Assembly: GCF_028640845.1 (NCBI RefSeq)
Contig: NC_080541.1
Location: forward strand, 173,442,502-173,506,501
Direction of reading: 5' to 3'
Length of the DNA stretch: 64,000 nucleotides
DNA from: Ahaetulla prasina
Taxonomy: Eukaryota > Chordata > Lepidosauria > Squamata > Colubridae
Under the pieces are notes generated by a model. It worked only from the letters and a program-made list of their open reading frames with translations, did no database searches and was not told the DNA's origin. Shown here in pieces: positions 42,541 to 53,512 of this stretch (its first letter is position 1; every line of letters starts with the position of its first letter). A program made the position numbers and the translations under genes.

Positions 42541-42846
42541 GAGGGAAGACCTGCAGGAGTACAAGGCCAGGTACCACCCACTGGAGGCTCAGCGGGCTGA
42601 AATGGTCAGCCACTTTTAGGTCATGATGCAGTTTCACTGGAACAAGGCCCTCTGGCTCTTCACCAGCAGCACTTCCCTCCAGCCTTCGCCCAAAGCCCTA
42701 CACCAGGAGGCTGAAGCAGACCCCAAGTTGGAATTTCTGCCTCCCTGCGACCCACACAAAAAGACCCCAAAGGGGGAGACTCTCTGCAGCAACAGAAATG
42801 TTCATTGCATGTATCTGGCCCAGGGGCCGTAGTTTGAGGACCCCTG
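42541..42846. mobile_element. hAT-like element end with unrecognised coding-like segment
   Basis: The right end GGCCGTAGTTTGAGGACCCCTG is a hAT-type terminal repeat. Before it, a plus frame reads DLQEYKARYHPLEAQRAEMV, a stop, then MQFHWNKALWLF and a Pro/Glu/Lys-rich tail (42623-42832). It looks like a decayed protein with a short heptad-like helix. I do not recognise the protein, and the left end was not found. Confidence 0.4.
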
Positions 42847-42874
42847 ATTTAGTGAAATATAAAAAATGCAAATA

Positions 42875-42928
42875 ATTTTTCTGTGGACCACCAAAATTTT
42901 CTCGCGGACCACCAATTGGTGACCGCTG
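42875..42928. mobile_element. hAT right-end fragment
   Basis: CTGTGGACCACC, CGCGGACCACCAATTGGTGA and CCGCTG form the inner end of a hAT element whose terminus reads CAGCGGTCACCAATTGG in reverse. Confidence 0.5.
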
Positions 42929-43261
42929 CTCTAGAAAACCAGGTTAGTATGAGTGAATGAAAAATCTGATGGGCTGGGAGTAAGGGATTAATTTGATAGG
43001 TGTGCCTGGGATATTATTTGGCAGACTCCTGATGGAAAGGATACAAGAGGTGATGATGGGGACATTTGGCAAAAGTAGTCAGCTTTCTGCAAACAAACAG
43101 ATTTTTATTCTTCGACAGGTCATATTATATAAATTGCATGCTTATGGAGTTACAAAAAGAACATGAAAAAGGGAATTACTTTGAATCATAGAATGATTCA
43201 CAGGAATGTAGAGGTGATGATTGTTTCCTGGATTTGATGGGCATGTGCCGATTCCTGTCAG

Positions 43262-43600
43262 TTAAAGAGTGCTGGCTGGCAGGACCCAGAAGATGATCTT
43301 TTTCGACTACAGTGCCACCTTTTGAAATATTAATCCTCTAGAAATCAGGCTGCCCCACTCTGCTGGCCTTCCTCAAGACCCTCAAGACCTAGGAATGTAC
43401 CTGGGACTCTGATTGTGTGGAGGGACTCATTTCTGACAATGTTAATGATGAATGTTTTGTTTGTATTTCTCTCAGCTGCTAGGCATTTTAATTTTTGTAG
43501 TTGTCACTGCTTTTATTGTTTTACTTTTAACATTGTTCATTGTTTTAATATTGTTTCCCCACCAGGTTGAGATGAGTATATGTTGATTAAACAAACAAAC
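43262..43600 (+). pseudogene. L2-like LINE relic, 3' end
   Basis: GGCTGGCAGGACCCAGAAGA parallels the 17690 copy (AGPRR motif), followed by TTTCGACTACAGTGCCACC and an AAACAAACAAAC simple tail at 43590-43606. Frames are broken. Confidence 0.5.
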
Positions 43601-43761
43601 AAACAAATAAAGCATACATGAAAATAAGTGGAATACGTAGCAAATTGAGCAGAGAGTAAGAGAAATGTGATTTTTACTTTTGATTGCTGTATAAATAAAT
43701 GTATAAGGAATGCTTGTGGTGGCAATAAATGCATCTTGGTTTGGAAAGTGAATGCATTTTA

Positions 43762-44215
43762 CTTCTGTATGCAAATGATACCCTGCTGTTGGCTGAAAAC
43801 CTTAATCCTTTGCAGCAAATGTTAGATAGATTATGTGATGCAGCCAGAAGTATGGATATGAAAATTAATGTATCAGGCTAAAATGATTCTGCCTGACAGT
43901 GAAAATGGAATATTTTTTTTCCCAAGTTATTCATAAATAGCAAAACAAGGAAACAAACCTACAGTAAGTACAGGAATTTGTATGCTTTAAGTGAATGTTT
44001 ACTAAAGATGGAGAAATGGATGAAAATTGTTATGAGGAATGAACAGTTCTCAAAAGAACATAAAATGGCTGTTTATACAGTTGTGGTATAAAAGTAAGAA
44101 CTGTGTCTTGCAAAGAAAAAGATAGAAGTAGTAAAATACATTGGGAATGGAATTATGAATTGTGTTTGGAAAACAAGATCTGGCACAAGAACAGTAGGTT
44201 CTAAAGTAAAGCGAA
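43762..44215 (+). pseudogene. RTE-type LINE reverse transcriptase relic
   Basis: LYANDTLLLAENLNPLQQML at about 43765 corresponds to the YADD catalytic box (second position Asp changed to Asn, 43774-43776) and the following helix of RTE/BovB-type RTs. DRLCDAARSMDMKINVSG follows, then a stop. Further on, IKWLFIQLWYKSKNCVLQRK in another frame matches the thumb region. Frameshifted and dead. Confidence 0.65.
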
Positions 44216-45530
44216 CTCAGTAAAAAAAAAAGAGCGACTAGTTAAAAAAGAAATACATTTAGGTGTTTTGATCATAGAGAGAAAATGAACAAGGATTCAG
44301 TTGAAAAATATATAAAAGGAAGAGGGAAAGGGCCAGGAGGAAGATGAAGACTGAGAAAGTACTGGTTGGATAGAGTTTAGGGAGGGAGGGAGGAAGGCAG
44401 GAAGGCAGGAAGGCAGGCAGGAAGGAAGGAAATTTATGAAGCATGTAAGCATGTAAGCAATTGTTTAATATGTTTTAATGTATTATTTTAATATAGCAAG
44501 CCATGAGACAACATAGAACAGACCCTTATCACGTATCACCAGGTGCGTGCATTAACCTAATGCTCGAGCAAAGCAGCTAGCTTCAAATCTGTGAAACATC
44601 AGAAATAAGTTGATTCTAATTCTGTGTTATTCTTTGTTATGCTTCCTATTTGGCTTTAACTCCTTCCCCCTGAAATTAAACTATAGAAGCTCAGTAGGCA
44701 CGTTTGCAATTTTGAGAATATTTCATGGGAACTCTCACAAAATGGCTGCCATGAAAGAGTTGAGATGCAGCCTGAAACCTGGTATGCCAAATCACCTATT
44801 TGCTCCCACAAAGCGAGGTGATGTTTCTCAGAATGCACATACATGCCTCTTATATTTGAGAGGTCTTTAAATACCTCCCCCTCTGATTATAGCAATCTCA
44901 GGGCACATCACAAGACCTTGTCTTCCCTATCTTTTCTCCTTCTTTTCTCCTCATTCCTCTTGTCTTCTGTTCCTCCTTTAACCCAAAAGGTCCCAGTACT
45001 TTTAATCTGAGTCCTATTTATTACTATTTTGAAGACTAGTAAGGAGAAGGAAAGACACGAGAAATGATTGATTGCCACTAAGAAAAGAAAGATTTATTAG
45101 TGTTTATCCAGAAATACTGGCTAGCCTGCTGTTGAGGCAACAGAGCCCAGCAGGCTGCAGATTGGGGATTTGCACCAACTCCGTTCCACACAAACACATT
45201 TATCAAATGTATGAGACACACACAGAGAAAGAGAGAGCACGCCTGGGACATAGGAAGGGGAGAGGGAAGCCCCCGGTATGTGCGGGGTCTGAAACATGTA
45301 CAAGCTCAGGAGTAGCTGGGACCCAGATCAGCGCTGAATTTAGGATCCTTAGCACAGCCTTTCCTACCACCCCTGGCTTCCTTGCTCTGTGCATACGCAA
45401 TACTTTGCGTGAGTCTCTCTCCGGTCTGCACTATGCAATCATTTTTCTCTCTTGGGTTCACTGAAGCAAGCAAGACATGTCAGTGCCTGATGAAACCCCA
45501 TTTTCACTGATTAGCTCCCTTAAAAATATT
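44216..45530. other. No gene seen; GGAA/GGCA tract 44382-44430
   Basis: A purine tract of AGGAAGGCAGG-type units, and otherwise unique sequence. The frames at 44610-44870 and 45072-45464 lack motifs. Confidence 0.4.
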
Positions 45531-45539
45531 TCATTTATC

Positions 45540-45681
45540 AGTGCCAAGATTTAAGTACTTCCCACTTGCGGGCAGCCAAGTGTGTCCTGTTGACTATGTA
45601 GCACGTCAATTTACATTGGCGGTGACAATGTTATCATAGGCGTTAATGTCATCTCTTGCTTTCCATTCTTACTGCCTCCTT

Positions 45682-45713
<32 letters not shown>

Positions 45714-46230
45714 CACTCCCCCCTCCACCCCATGGCTTGAATCTGGAAAAAGCTTCATTCTATTTTCCTTTCCATCTTCTCATCGGTTCAAAGCAAAGAG
45801 ATGGAAAAGAGGAGGAGACTCTGATGGGGGTATCTGTATTTCTGTTAGTCATTTGCAAAGTCATAAATTTCAATTTCATTGGGCTCCCTTCCATTATCAC
45901 CTGGGTGTTCATTTTTCCCCAAATAGAAATGTAATTTCCTCCAATGTTTTGCAAATGATACCTGGATAGAATCCCATTTCTATTTTGCAAAAAAAATAAT
46001 TTCTTTTTTCCTTTCCCCCACTTCTCCTCTCTTCTCCTCCTTCTTTGCCTTTGTTTTTACGAAAACACCTTTTGTTCTCCCCCCTTCCGTATGTGCTTCT
46101 TCATTGATTATATTAGTGAACTCATGCAAAAGGGAAACTCGCTTGGCTTTATTCTCTAATGTCTCCACTAAGGACTTTTTATTATATTTCAGAGAATTTC
46201 CCCCCCCCCCTTGAAATGACAAAGAAGGGA
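45540..46230. other. Unique, possible conserved noncoding elements
   Basis: 45540-45660 and 45830-45975 are repeat-free with motifs such as TTTGCAAATGATACC and GTCATAAATTTC. A CT microsatellite lies at 45690-45713 and a C tract at 46199-46210. Weak inference. Confidence 0.25.
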
Positions 46231-46355
46231 TTTTGGAGAGGTGGGGTAAAGGAGGGTCAGTGGGCACAGGGCTGTCAGATTTGCAAGCATACAAAGACAG
46301 AGTGGCAACATTAAGACTATGCCGGATTGCATTGCCTGAAATGAAATGAATAGGC
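46231..46355 (+). repeat. 125 bp direct repeat, copy A
   Basis: TTTTGGAGAGGTGGGGTAAA .. AAATGAATAGGC is identical over all 125 bases to 47276-47400. No coding motif, and the flanks are unlike each other. Confidence 0.95.
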
Positions 46356-46867
46356 TGAATTTGCAGGGTGCCAAAGAACGCTGTATAAAATAAATAGAAG
46401 TGAATCAGAATCCATATTTCAAGCTTGCTGACAAAGTGCATTAACTAAAGAAAGGATACGTAGACTCTATCAAAGGAGGTATTTTGGTGGGGGCCTTAGT
46501 TAACAGTTTATGACATGAGCCAGTTCTGTTGCAAAATTTGCTAAGAACAAAATGTGAAAAATCTGTGGATAGACATTTGAGAGTCCAATATCCATATTTA
46601 TTCCACAGGACTGAAGCCAAGTTAACAAACTCTCTTGACTTCTAATTAATTGTATTCCTAGATTTAATATCAGAAATTTATTCTGGGGCAACAGCTTTCT
46701 TTTACTTACTGCCTTCCAGGTGGGCTGGATTTAACATCTGGAGATGATGGAAATTGAAGTTGAATTCTTCTGAAGGACACCAATGGGAATCCTGATGTAT
46801 AAGAGATATCATCTTATGCTAAATGGATGGGGGTGTGTGTGTTAAATGGCATCACATTACACTATAG

Positions 46868-47226
46868 CAGGGATGTCAAACTCAATTTCATTGAGGGCTG
46901 CATCAGGGCTGTGGTTGATCTTGGGGGTGTGTGTGGCCGACTGGGTGGCCATGGCCAACTTGATGTCACTTCCCAAACTGCTGCCATGTTTCCTCTTTGC
47001 ATTGGGTAGACCAGGATGAAGCCACACTGGCCTGATGTTTCCTCTTTGCATTGGGTAGACCAGGCTGAAGGGACGTGGCTAGACCGGATCAAAGCAATAT
47101 GGGTAGACCAGGCTGAAGCAACGGCTGAAGGCTGTCCTCTTACATTTTCCAATATGGCCTTGCGGACTGGATTCAACCATACTGTTGGCCGGATCCAGCC
47201 CATGGGCCCTGAGTTTGACACCACTG
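46868..47226. mobile_element. hAT-type MITE (family R, 359 bp)
   Basis: CAGGGATGTCAAACTCAATT..CCTGAGTTTGACACCACTG between CACTATAG (46860-46867) and TACTATAG (47227-47234). The interior has two to three copies of a GGGTAGACCAGGCTGAAG unit and TTTCCTCTTTGCATT repeats. Confidence 0.88.
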
Positions 47227-47275
47227 TACTATAGCAAAGGAGATCAGTCCCCTGTAGTAATCAGTGACCTGATTG

Positions 47276-47400
47276 TTTTGGAGAGGTGGGGTAAAGGAGG
47301 GTCAGTGGGCACAGGGCTGTCAGATTTGCAAGCATACAAAGACAGAGTGGCAACATTAAGACTATGCCGGATTGCATTGCCTGAAATGAAATGAATAGGC
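47276..47400 (+). repeat. 125 bp direct repeat, copy B
   Basis: Identical to 46231-46355. Its last three bases begin the GGCATATG target duplication of the MITE at 47406. Confidence 0.95.
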
Positions 47401-47405
47401 ATATG

Positions 47406-48127
47406 CAGGGGTGAAATATAAAAATGTTTGCTACCGGTTCTATGGGTGTGGCTTGATGGGTGTGGCTTAGTGGTCATGTGACTCGGTGGCCGTGGCCAAC
47501 TTGACGTCACTCACTGTTAGAGCCAGGAGCTGCATATTTTGAAACACATTCTGCTCTTCTGAAGCCCCCAGCGCTTTGAGTTTCCCTCCGCCACCCAAGC
47601 GAACATCGGAGCCTTCTCTTGCAGAAGCAGAATCCAGGCACAGAAATTGAAAACCCGAGGGGGGGGGAATAAGGAGGAGAAGGTGTAAGAAGCAGAATCC
47701 AGGCACAGAAATGGAAAAATGAGAGGGGATTGGGGAGGAGATGTAAGAAGTAGAATCCAGGCACAGAAATGGAAAAATAGGGGGTGGGAATGGGGAGGAG
47801 AAGGTGTAAGAAGACGTTTCCTTAGATTGCTGATGTTGGCGATCTAAGGAAACTTCTTCCAGCTCTTCAAGATCAACTTTAAGAAGCCAACAGCAAAAGT
47901 AGCTGTTGGCTTCTCGGAGCTCTTAAAGTCGATCTTGAAGAGTTGGAAGACGTTTCTTCAGATTCTCTGAACAATGAGTTTGGCAGTGTTGAAGCATGGC
48001 AGGGCTGCGGGCCGTGGACCAGTTTGGGGGCATGGCCAGCTAGCAATTGCTACCGGTATGGTGAACCATCCCCAATCTCCGCTACCGTTCTCCCGATCCG
48101 GTCTGAACCGGTAACATTTTACCCCTG
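47406..48127. mobile_element. hAT-type MITE, family G long form, with VNTR and hairpins
   Basis: A perfect 8 bp duplication GGCATATG (47398-47405, 48128-48135). It contains three tandem ~62 bp units (AGCAGAATCCAGGCACAGAA..) at about 47626-47815 and, at 47815-47965, interleaved inverted repeats (AAGCCAACAGC/GCTGTTGGCTT and CTCTTCAAGATC/GATCTTGAAGAG). Confidence 0.92.
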
Positions 48128-48450
48128 GGCATATGGGTCAACTTGTAGACCACCCATGTTCTGAAAATCTGCTGGCATCAGAGCCACAGCATTATTGTTG
48201 TATCCCAGAATTATAAAACAAGGTGATAATTTTGTTAGACTCCCCTTTGATTTGGACTTTGGTTTTGTGGGTTGTCATAGTTGCCAGTGCTGTTTTTATT
48301 TTGGATAGCCAGTAGAGAATTTGTTTGCCTGGATATGTTTTGACTCTGTTGTGTACTGAGTTCTCCAGAACAAAGGTCTTCAGCACACACATTAGGCAGG
48401 GAAAAAGTTTTTTGAAAGAATGAACACTGATAAAAATGCAGCAATTTTGG

Positions 48451-49599
48451 AGAAAGACAGTTTTGCTTTCTAACTATAATTCTATTATGGTCACTTTTTC
48501 AATCTACATTACACAAATACATTTAACCCTTACAAGATTCCTTATCACTGAGTGCCTTTTTAATTTCATTGACCAAACAAGAGGGATTTTGAAAACAGTA
48601 AAGGATAATTTGTTTTGATAATCATTTTTTCAAGGGGGAAAAAAAACAGGAGAAAAGCTGAGAATGGGTTGGAAAATCAAATTTACTGTATTTTATGGAG
48701 TATAAGACGCACCTTTTTCTTCCCTAAAAGAGGGTGAAAATTTGGGTGTGTCTTATACACCGAATGTAGCCCCGCCCAGCCTCTGAAATGGAGGTTTCAG
48801 AGGCTGAATAAAAAGCAGCCAATCAACTTTTTTCTTATTTTCCTCCCCAAAAACTAAGGTGCATTTTATACTATGTCTTGTAGTCTGAAAAATACGGGTA
48901 AATCAATTGTTATGAGAACATCCCCCAAGTTATCAAAGAACCAGGGGGATAAAAATAAATGATAGGAATAATAGCAGAATCGTGTATTGTTAAACTGTAG
49001 AAATAATCATATGTCTGAAAAATCACTGAATATTATATATGGAGTTCCTGAAGGAACTTTGTAAAAAATAAGAAAGTAATTAATCTAACGATTGTAAGTC
49101 AAGGACTGCTTGTATGGGAACAGCTTTCTGGGTGCATTGTGATTATTTTAAACTATATTTTATCTAATTCTAAACAAAGCATTTTCAACTTCCTAATTCA
49201 AACATAGTATGAAAAAAATAGTTTCTGAAAAAGGGGAACTGTCGTTACTTGTAATTATTTATAAAAAAGAAGTGAGACTAGAGAAGCAAAGTTAAGTAGT
49301 GGATGTTTATCACCCAAATCAAGCCAAATTGCTTGTATTTTGCAAACAGTAATGGTTGGTGGAGAAAAGAAAAGGCAGTATGCTCTTAAGCTTGCTGGAA
49401 AATTACAAGGGGATGGGCAGAATCTCAGTCCATGCTCCACTTTAACTATTACTTTTATGACCAATTCTTTCATGCCAAGGACAAGCAAAACGTCTTCAAA
49501 GAAAAACCAATTGCCTCTTGAAAATGCACTTTTGGGGCATTATCTTGTATATTCTCCTCCTATTTTCCTCACAACAACAACCTTTCTCAGGTTGGACTG
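48451..49599 (+). repeat. 1149 bp tandem duplication, copy 1
   Basis: Copy 1 aligns to copy 2 at a constant offset of 1149 with about 13 substitutions and no net indel (about 99% identity). It contains a family K MITE. The 77- and 86-codon frames on opposite strands near 49255-49600 are duplicated with it and have no domain I know. Confidence 0.97.
48686..48898. mobile_element. Family K MITE (inside tandem copy 1)
   Basis: CTGTATTTTATGGAGTATAAG..TAGTCTGAAAAATACGGG flanked by TA (48684-48685, 48899-48900). Confidence 0.8.
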
Positions 49600-50748
49600 A
49601 GAAAGACAGTTTTGCTTTCTAACTATAATTCTATTATGGTCACTTTTTCAATCTACATTACACAAATACATTTAACCCTTACAAGATTCCTTATCACTGA
49701 GTGCCTTTTTAATTTCATTGACCAAACAAGAGGGATTTTGAAAACAGTAAAGGATAATTTGTTTTGATAAACATTTTTTCAAGGGGGAAAAAAAACAGGA
49801 GAAAAGCTGAGAATGGGTTGGAAAATCAAATTTGCTGTATTTTTTGGAGTATAAGACGCACCTTTTTCCTCCCTAAAAGAGGGTGAAAATTTGGGTGTGT
49901 CTTATACACCGAATGTAGCCCCGCCCAGCCTCTGAAATGAAGGTTTCAGAGCCTGAATAAAAAGCAGCCAATCAACTTTTTTCTTATTTTCTTCCCCAAA
50001 AACTAAGGTGCATTTTATACTATGTCTTATAGTCTGAAAAATACGGGTAAATCAATTGTTATGAGAACATCCCCCAAGTTATCAAAGAACCAGGGGGATA
50101 AAAATAAATGATAGGAATAATAGCAGAATCATGTATTGTTAAACTGTAGAAATAATCATATGTCTGAAAAATCACTGAATATTATATATGGAGTTCCTGA
50201 AGGAACTTTGTAAAAAATAAGAAAGTAATTAATCTAACGATTGTAAGTCAAGGACTGCTTGTATGGGAACAGCTTTCTGGGTGCACTGTGATTATTTTAA
50301 ACTATATTTTATCTAATTCTAAACAAAGCATTTTCAACTTCCTAATTCAAACATAGTATGAAAAAAATAGTTTCTGAAAAAGGGGAACTGTCGTTACTTG
50401 TAATTATTTATAAAAAAGAAGTGAGACTAGAGAAGCAAAGTTAAGTAGTGGATGTTTATCACCCAAATCAAGCCAAATTGCTTGTATTTTGCAAACAGTA
50501 ATGGTTGGTGGAGAAAAGAAAAGGCAGTATGCTCTTAAGCTTGCTGGAAAATTACAAGGGGATGGGCGGAATCTCAGTCCATGCTGCACTTTAACTATTA
50601 CTTTTATGACCAATTCTTTCATGCCAAGGACAAGCAAAACGTCTTCAAAGAAAAACCAATTGCCTCTTGAAAATGCACTTTTGGGGCATTATCTTCTATA
50701 TTCTCCTCCTATTTTCCCCACAACAACAACCTTTCTCAGGTTGGACTG
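49600..50748 (+). repeat. 1149 bp tandem duplication, copy 2
   Basis: It begins and ends at GAGAAAGAC, which occurs at all three junctions (48450, 49599, 50748). The palindrome CTTTCTCAG-GTTGGA-CTGAGAAAG spans the 49599/49600 and 50748 junctions. Confidence 0.97.
49835..50047. mobile_element. Family K MITE (inside tandem copy 2)
   Basis: The same element as 48686 shifted by 1149, duplicated with its host segment and not a new insertion. Confidence 0.8.
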
Positions 50749-50756
50749 AGAAAGAC

Positions 50757-51084
50757 TGATATGTATTCCGGCTGCGATCATTAAGTAAATACCACAGGTT
50801 CTTAAGCATGGTATCATATGACTTGCAACTTCCTGCTGGCTTCTTCCTTGACTGGCATTGTTAAAAGCCAGCAGGGAAGGCCTCAATCACTTGACTGGGA
50901 TGCTGTGACTGTCATAAATGCATACCAGTTGCCAAGTGGCCAAATTGTGATCACATGACTTTGAGGAGGCTTTGATGGTTGCAACTTCAAGGACTGCTTG
51001 TAAGTCTCCTTGTTCACTGCTATCATAACTTTGAGCAGTTTCTGAATGAGTGGTCTGTAAGTGAGGAGTACTTGTAGTGGGATG
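50757..51084. mobile_element. Possible degraded MITE related to family P
   Basis: GTGATCACATGACTTTGAGG, GTCATAAATGCATACCAGTT and a GTAAGTGAGGAGTACTTGTAG right end recall the family at 33949 and 57669. Left end unclear. Confidence 0.4.
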
Positions 51085-51624
51085 AACTGTATGTCAGTTT
51101 AAAACTGTTATTTACAGTATTTATGCCCCATGTTTGTACCAAAAGAGATATAATAAAGCGTTGTCTAGAATTTTCTCTTCCTGGATCAGTTGTGCATTTA
51201 AAAATACACAAAATATCTTCCTTTAATGTACGCCACTTTGAATGTGATATTAGCCATTCTATTTTCATGGTAAATTCTCTGCAACGTAAGGCATTTTTGT
51301 GTTTCATTTAGAATATCTAAAGCTTTTTGCACACCTTTTCTCCACTATACACAGTTGGTCCGTGATTTTTAATCAAAGAGCTGCAACACAAAATATGGAG
51401 TGGTATATACAATTTTTGAAGCATAACAGTTTTGATTCATGTGTTGGCTTAAAATTCAGTGAAGGTGTCCTGAATCAGTGTCTGTATCCTATTATTTTCT
51501 CCAACATTTTAGGAGCATTTTGGCATTTTTTCCCCACTTTAATTTATCTCTATATTTTTCATTCATATTCTATTACTGTACATGCGCTGTGATACTGCGC
51601 AGTATGACTGTGATTATAACTATA

Positions 51625-52164
51625 CAGTAGAACCTCTGGTCACGAATCCTTCTGATCATGACCAAATCGGGTTCTGACCAAAAAATTCACAATTTTTTTT
51701 TCGTGGCCGATTTCTCCTTCCACACCATTTTTTTTTTTTGTAAGTGCCAAATTTCCAAAATTAGGTTCAGGTCACGACCAAATCGGTTTGCGACCAAAGT
51801 TATGCAATGAATTATGGTCATGACCAGAGGTTCTACTGCAGTGATGGCTAACCTTTTCCAGACTGAGTGCCCAAAGCACCCATGTGTGTCCGAACCCCCA
51901 AAATGCAATGCGTGTGTCACCCCCACGCATGTGCCCCACCCCCACACATGTGCCCCACCCCCAATCATGCACACACGGCTCCCATGCATGCACCCCCACC
52001 TCCCATGCATGCGCAGCAGAGACTTGAAGACCAGTTGGCCAGTGGGAGGTGCACGAGAATTTGCAGTGGAGCTGAACTGGGGCGACGGCTCATGTGCCAT
52101 CAGAGAGGGTGCTGTGTGCCACTACTGGCACGAGTGCCATACGTTCGCCATCACGGTTCTACTG
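51625..52164. mobile_element. TA-flanked MITE (family Q) containing a hAT MITE
   Basis: CAGTAGAACCTCTGGTCACG..GACCAGAGGTTCTACTG (about 20 bp inverted ends), flanked by TA at 51623-51624 and 52165-52166. Its right end is split by the nested element and its own target duplication. Confidence 0.9.
51839..52156. mobile_element. hAT MITE nested in family Q (318 bp)
   Basis: CAGTGATGGCTAACCTTTTC..TTCGCCATCACGG with a perfect 8 bp duplication TTCTACTG (51831-51838, 52157-52164). CACCCCCACGCATG-type internal repeats. Confidence 0.93.
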
Positions 52165-52166
52165 TA

Positions 52167-52985
52167 TACTCAATATTCTGTATTTGGAATATTGTATTTG
52201 GAGAAGGTTTTTCAAATAAACATGGTACTAACATCAATTAAAAAGCATATAATTTTTGATACAATGTATGTCAAAGATCAGACACTGATTACCGGACTCA
52301 TCAAGGAGACCCAGCGAAAATATTCCAAATCGAGCTTTGATGTGTAGGTTCCTATGGTGATTTTCCATATTGTGCCTTAAGCCCAAATGAAGCAATAGCT
52401 GAAACCTTCCCATGCTAATCCTTATTCTTCTGAAATCCATAGAATTATAATTAATGTGACACAGGGGAATTGTTCAATATTTATCAAAGCAGGACTGGTT
52501 GATGGAGCTTGTAATCTTGACTTCTTAGGCTGAGACAATAAATAAAATAATCAGGGCTGCCTGAAAACATGATGCCTGCTTTAAAACAAGAGAAGCTACT
52601 CTACTGTCAGATAACTGTTATTTTTCACACTGGCTATAGGGCAGCATCCTGCACTTTACTTAACAGCATCAATCTAGTTAGGGGACAGAGCAGGCTGACA
52701 AAAACAACTCTATCCTGCAACAAGAAACTGATCAACAGCTCTAAGCATCTCCAGTTTGAGGCAGCTGCCTCAGATTATAGGATTAACTGTTGTTATTTTA
52801 ACTGTTCTGAGGCTTTGTTTCCTATTTTGCGTTCTTTGCTTTTCTTTGATTCTCAACTATCAAAATTTAATCCGCAAAGTCCTATAGTCCTGGACTAGAA
52901 TCTAGATAGTAATACAAAACATTAAAAATGGAGTATTCAAAAGTGTAACTATAGTTAAATATCAAATGCAGTGGAGAAAGGAGAA
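52167..52985. other. No gene seen
   Basis: AT-rich unique DNA. The frame at 52569-52898 has no recognisable motif. Confidence 0.4.
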
Positions 52986-52989
52986 GGAG

Positions 52990-53205
52990 AAATTCTCAGT
53001 CCATGAGACCTATTAAACAATAGAACAGGTTTCTACAATTACACTGTAGATGTTCCCTCAGTGAAGGTTTAACAGCAAAGGTTAGACAGCCATTTGTCTG
53101 GGATGATATGAGGATTCCTTCCCTGGAATCCTGGACCAGATGATTGATCAAGAAGATCTCCAAAATCTCTTGTAACTTTATAATTCTATGAGCTTCTACA
53201 CATGT
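52990..53205 (+). mobile_element. Old CR1 3' UTR fragment
   Basis: GGTTAGACAGCCATTTGTCTGG, TGGACCAGATGATTGATC and a TAATTCTATGAG end, the ATTCTATG octamer being the classic CR1 3' terminus. Confidence 0.7.
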
Positions 53206-53271
53206 AACTCTGAACCAGTCCATAAAGTATAACTGTTTCAGTTATAAAGTCATCTTCATATCAGCAGATAG

Positions 53272-53512
53272 GGGAGCCAGTTTGGTGTAGTGGTTAAAGC
53301 ATCAGGCTTCAGAGACCAGGAGACTGTGAGTTCTAATCCTGCTTTAGGTAGAAAGGCAGTTGATTGACCTTGGTCAAAGTTTCTCAGCTCTCAAAAATAA
53401 GCAGTGGCAAACCACTTCTGAGATGTTACCAGTAAAATTTGCAGGGACTAGTCAAGGCAAGTTACCGGGAATCAGCAATGACTTGAAAATACGGACATAT
53501 ATTAGCTGATAG
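53272..53512 (+). mobile_element. tRNA-derived SINE, family 3
   Basis: GAGCCAGTTTGGTGTAGTGG (A-box side), GTGAGTTCTAATCCTGC (B box), TGACCTTGGTCAAAGTTTC and GGCAAACCACTTCTGAGAT. A diverged squamate SINE. Confidence 0.75.

Noticed and set aside
45646..45969. 92-107 codon plus frames beginning with Ser-Leu repeats
   Set aside because: They start in a CT microsatellite and overlap each other in two frames. The downstream region may be noncoding conserved DNA instead.
49255..50749. Paired 77- and 86-codon frames conserved between two tandem copies
   Set aside because: The copies are about 99% identical at the DNA level, so frame conservation carries no information. The frames are on opposite strands and have no domain.
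51814..52347. 177-codon plus frame rich in His/Pro/Cys
   Set aside because: It runs across the nested hAT MITE and its CACCCCCACGCATG repeats. The boundaries match the transposon, not exons.
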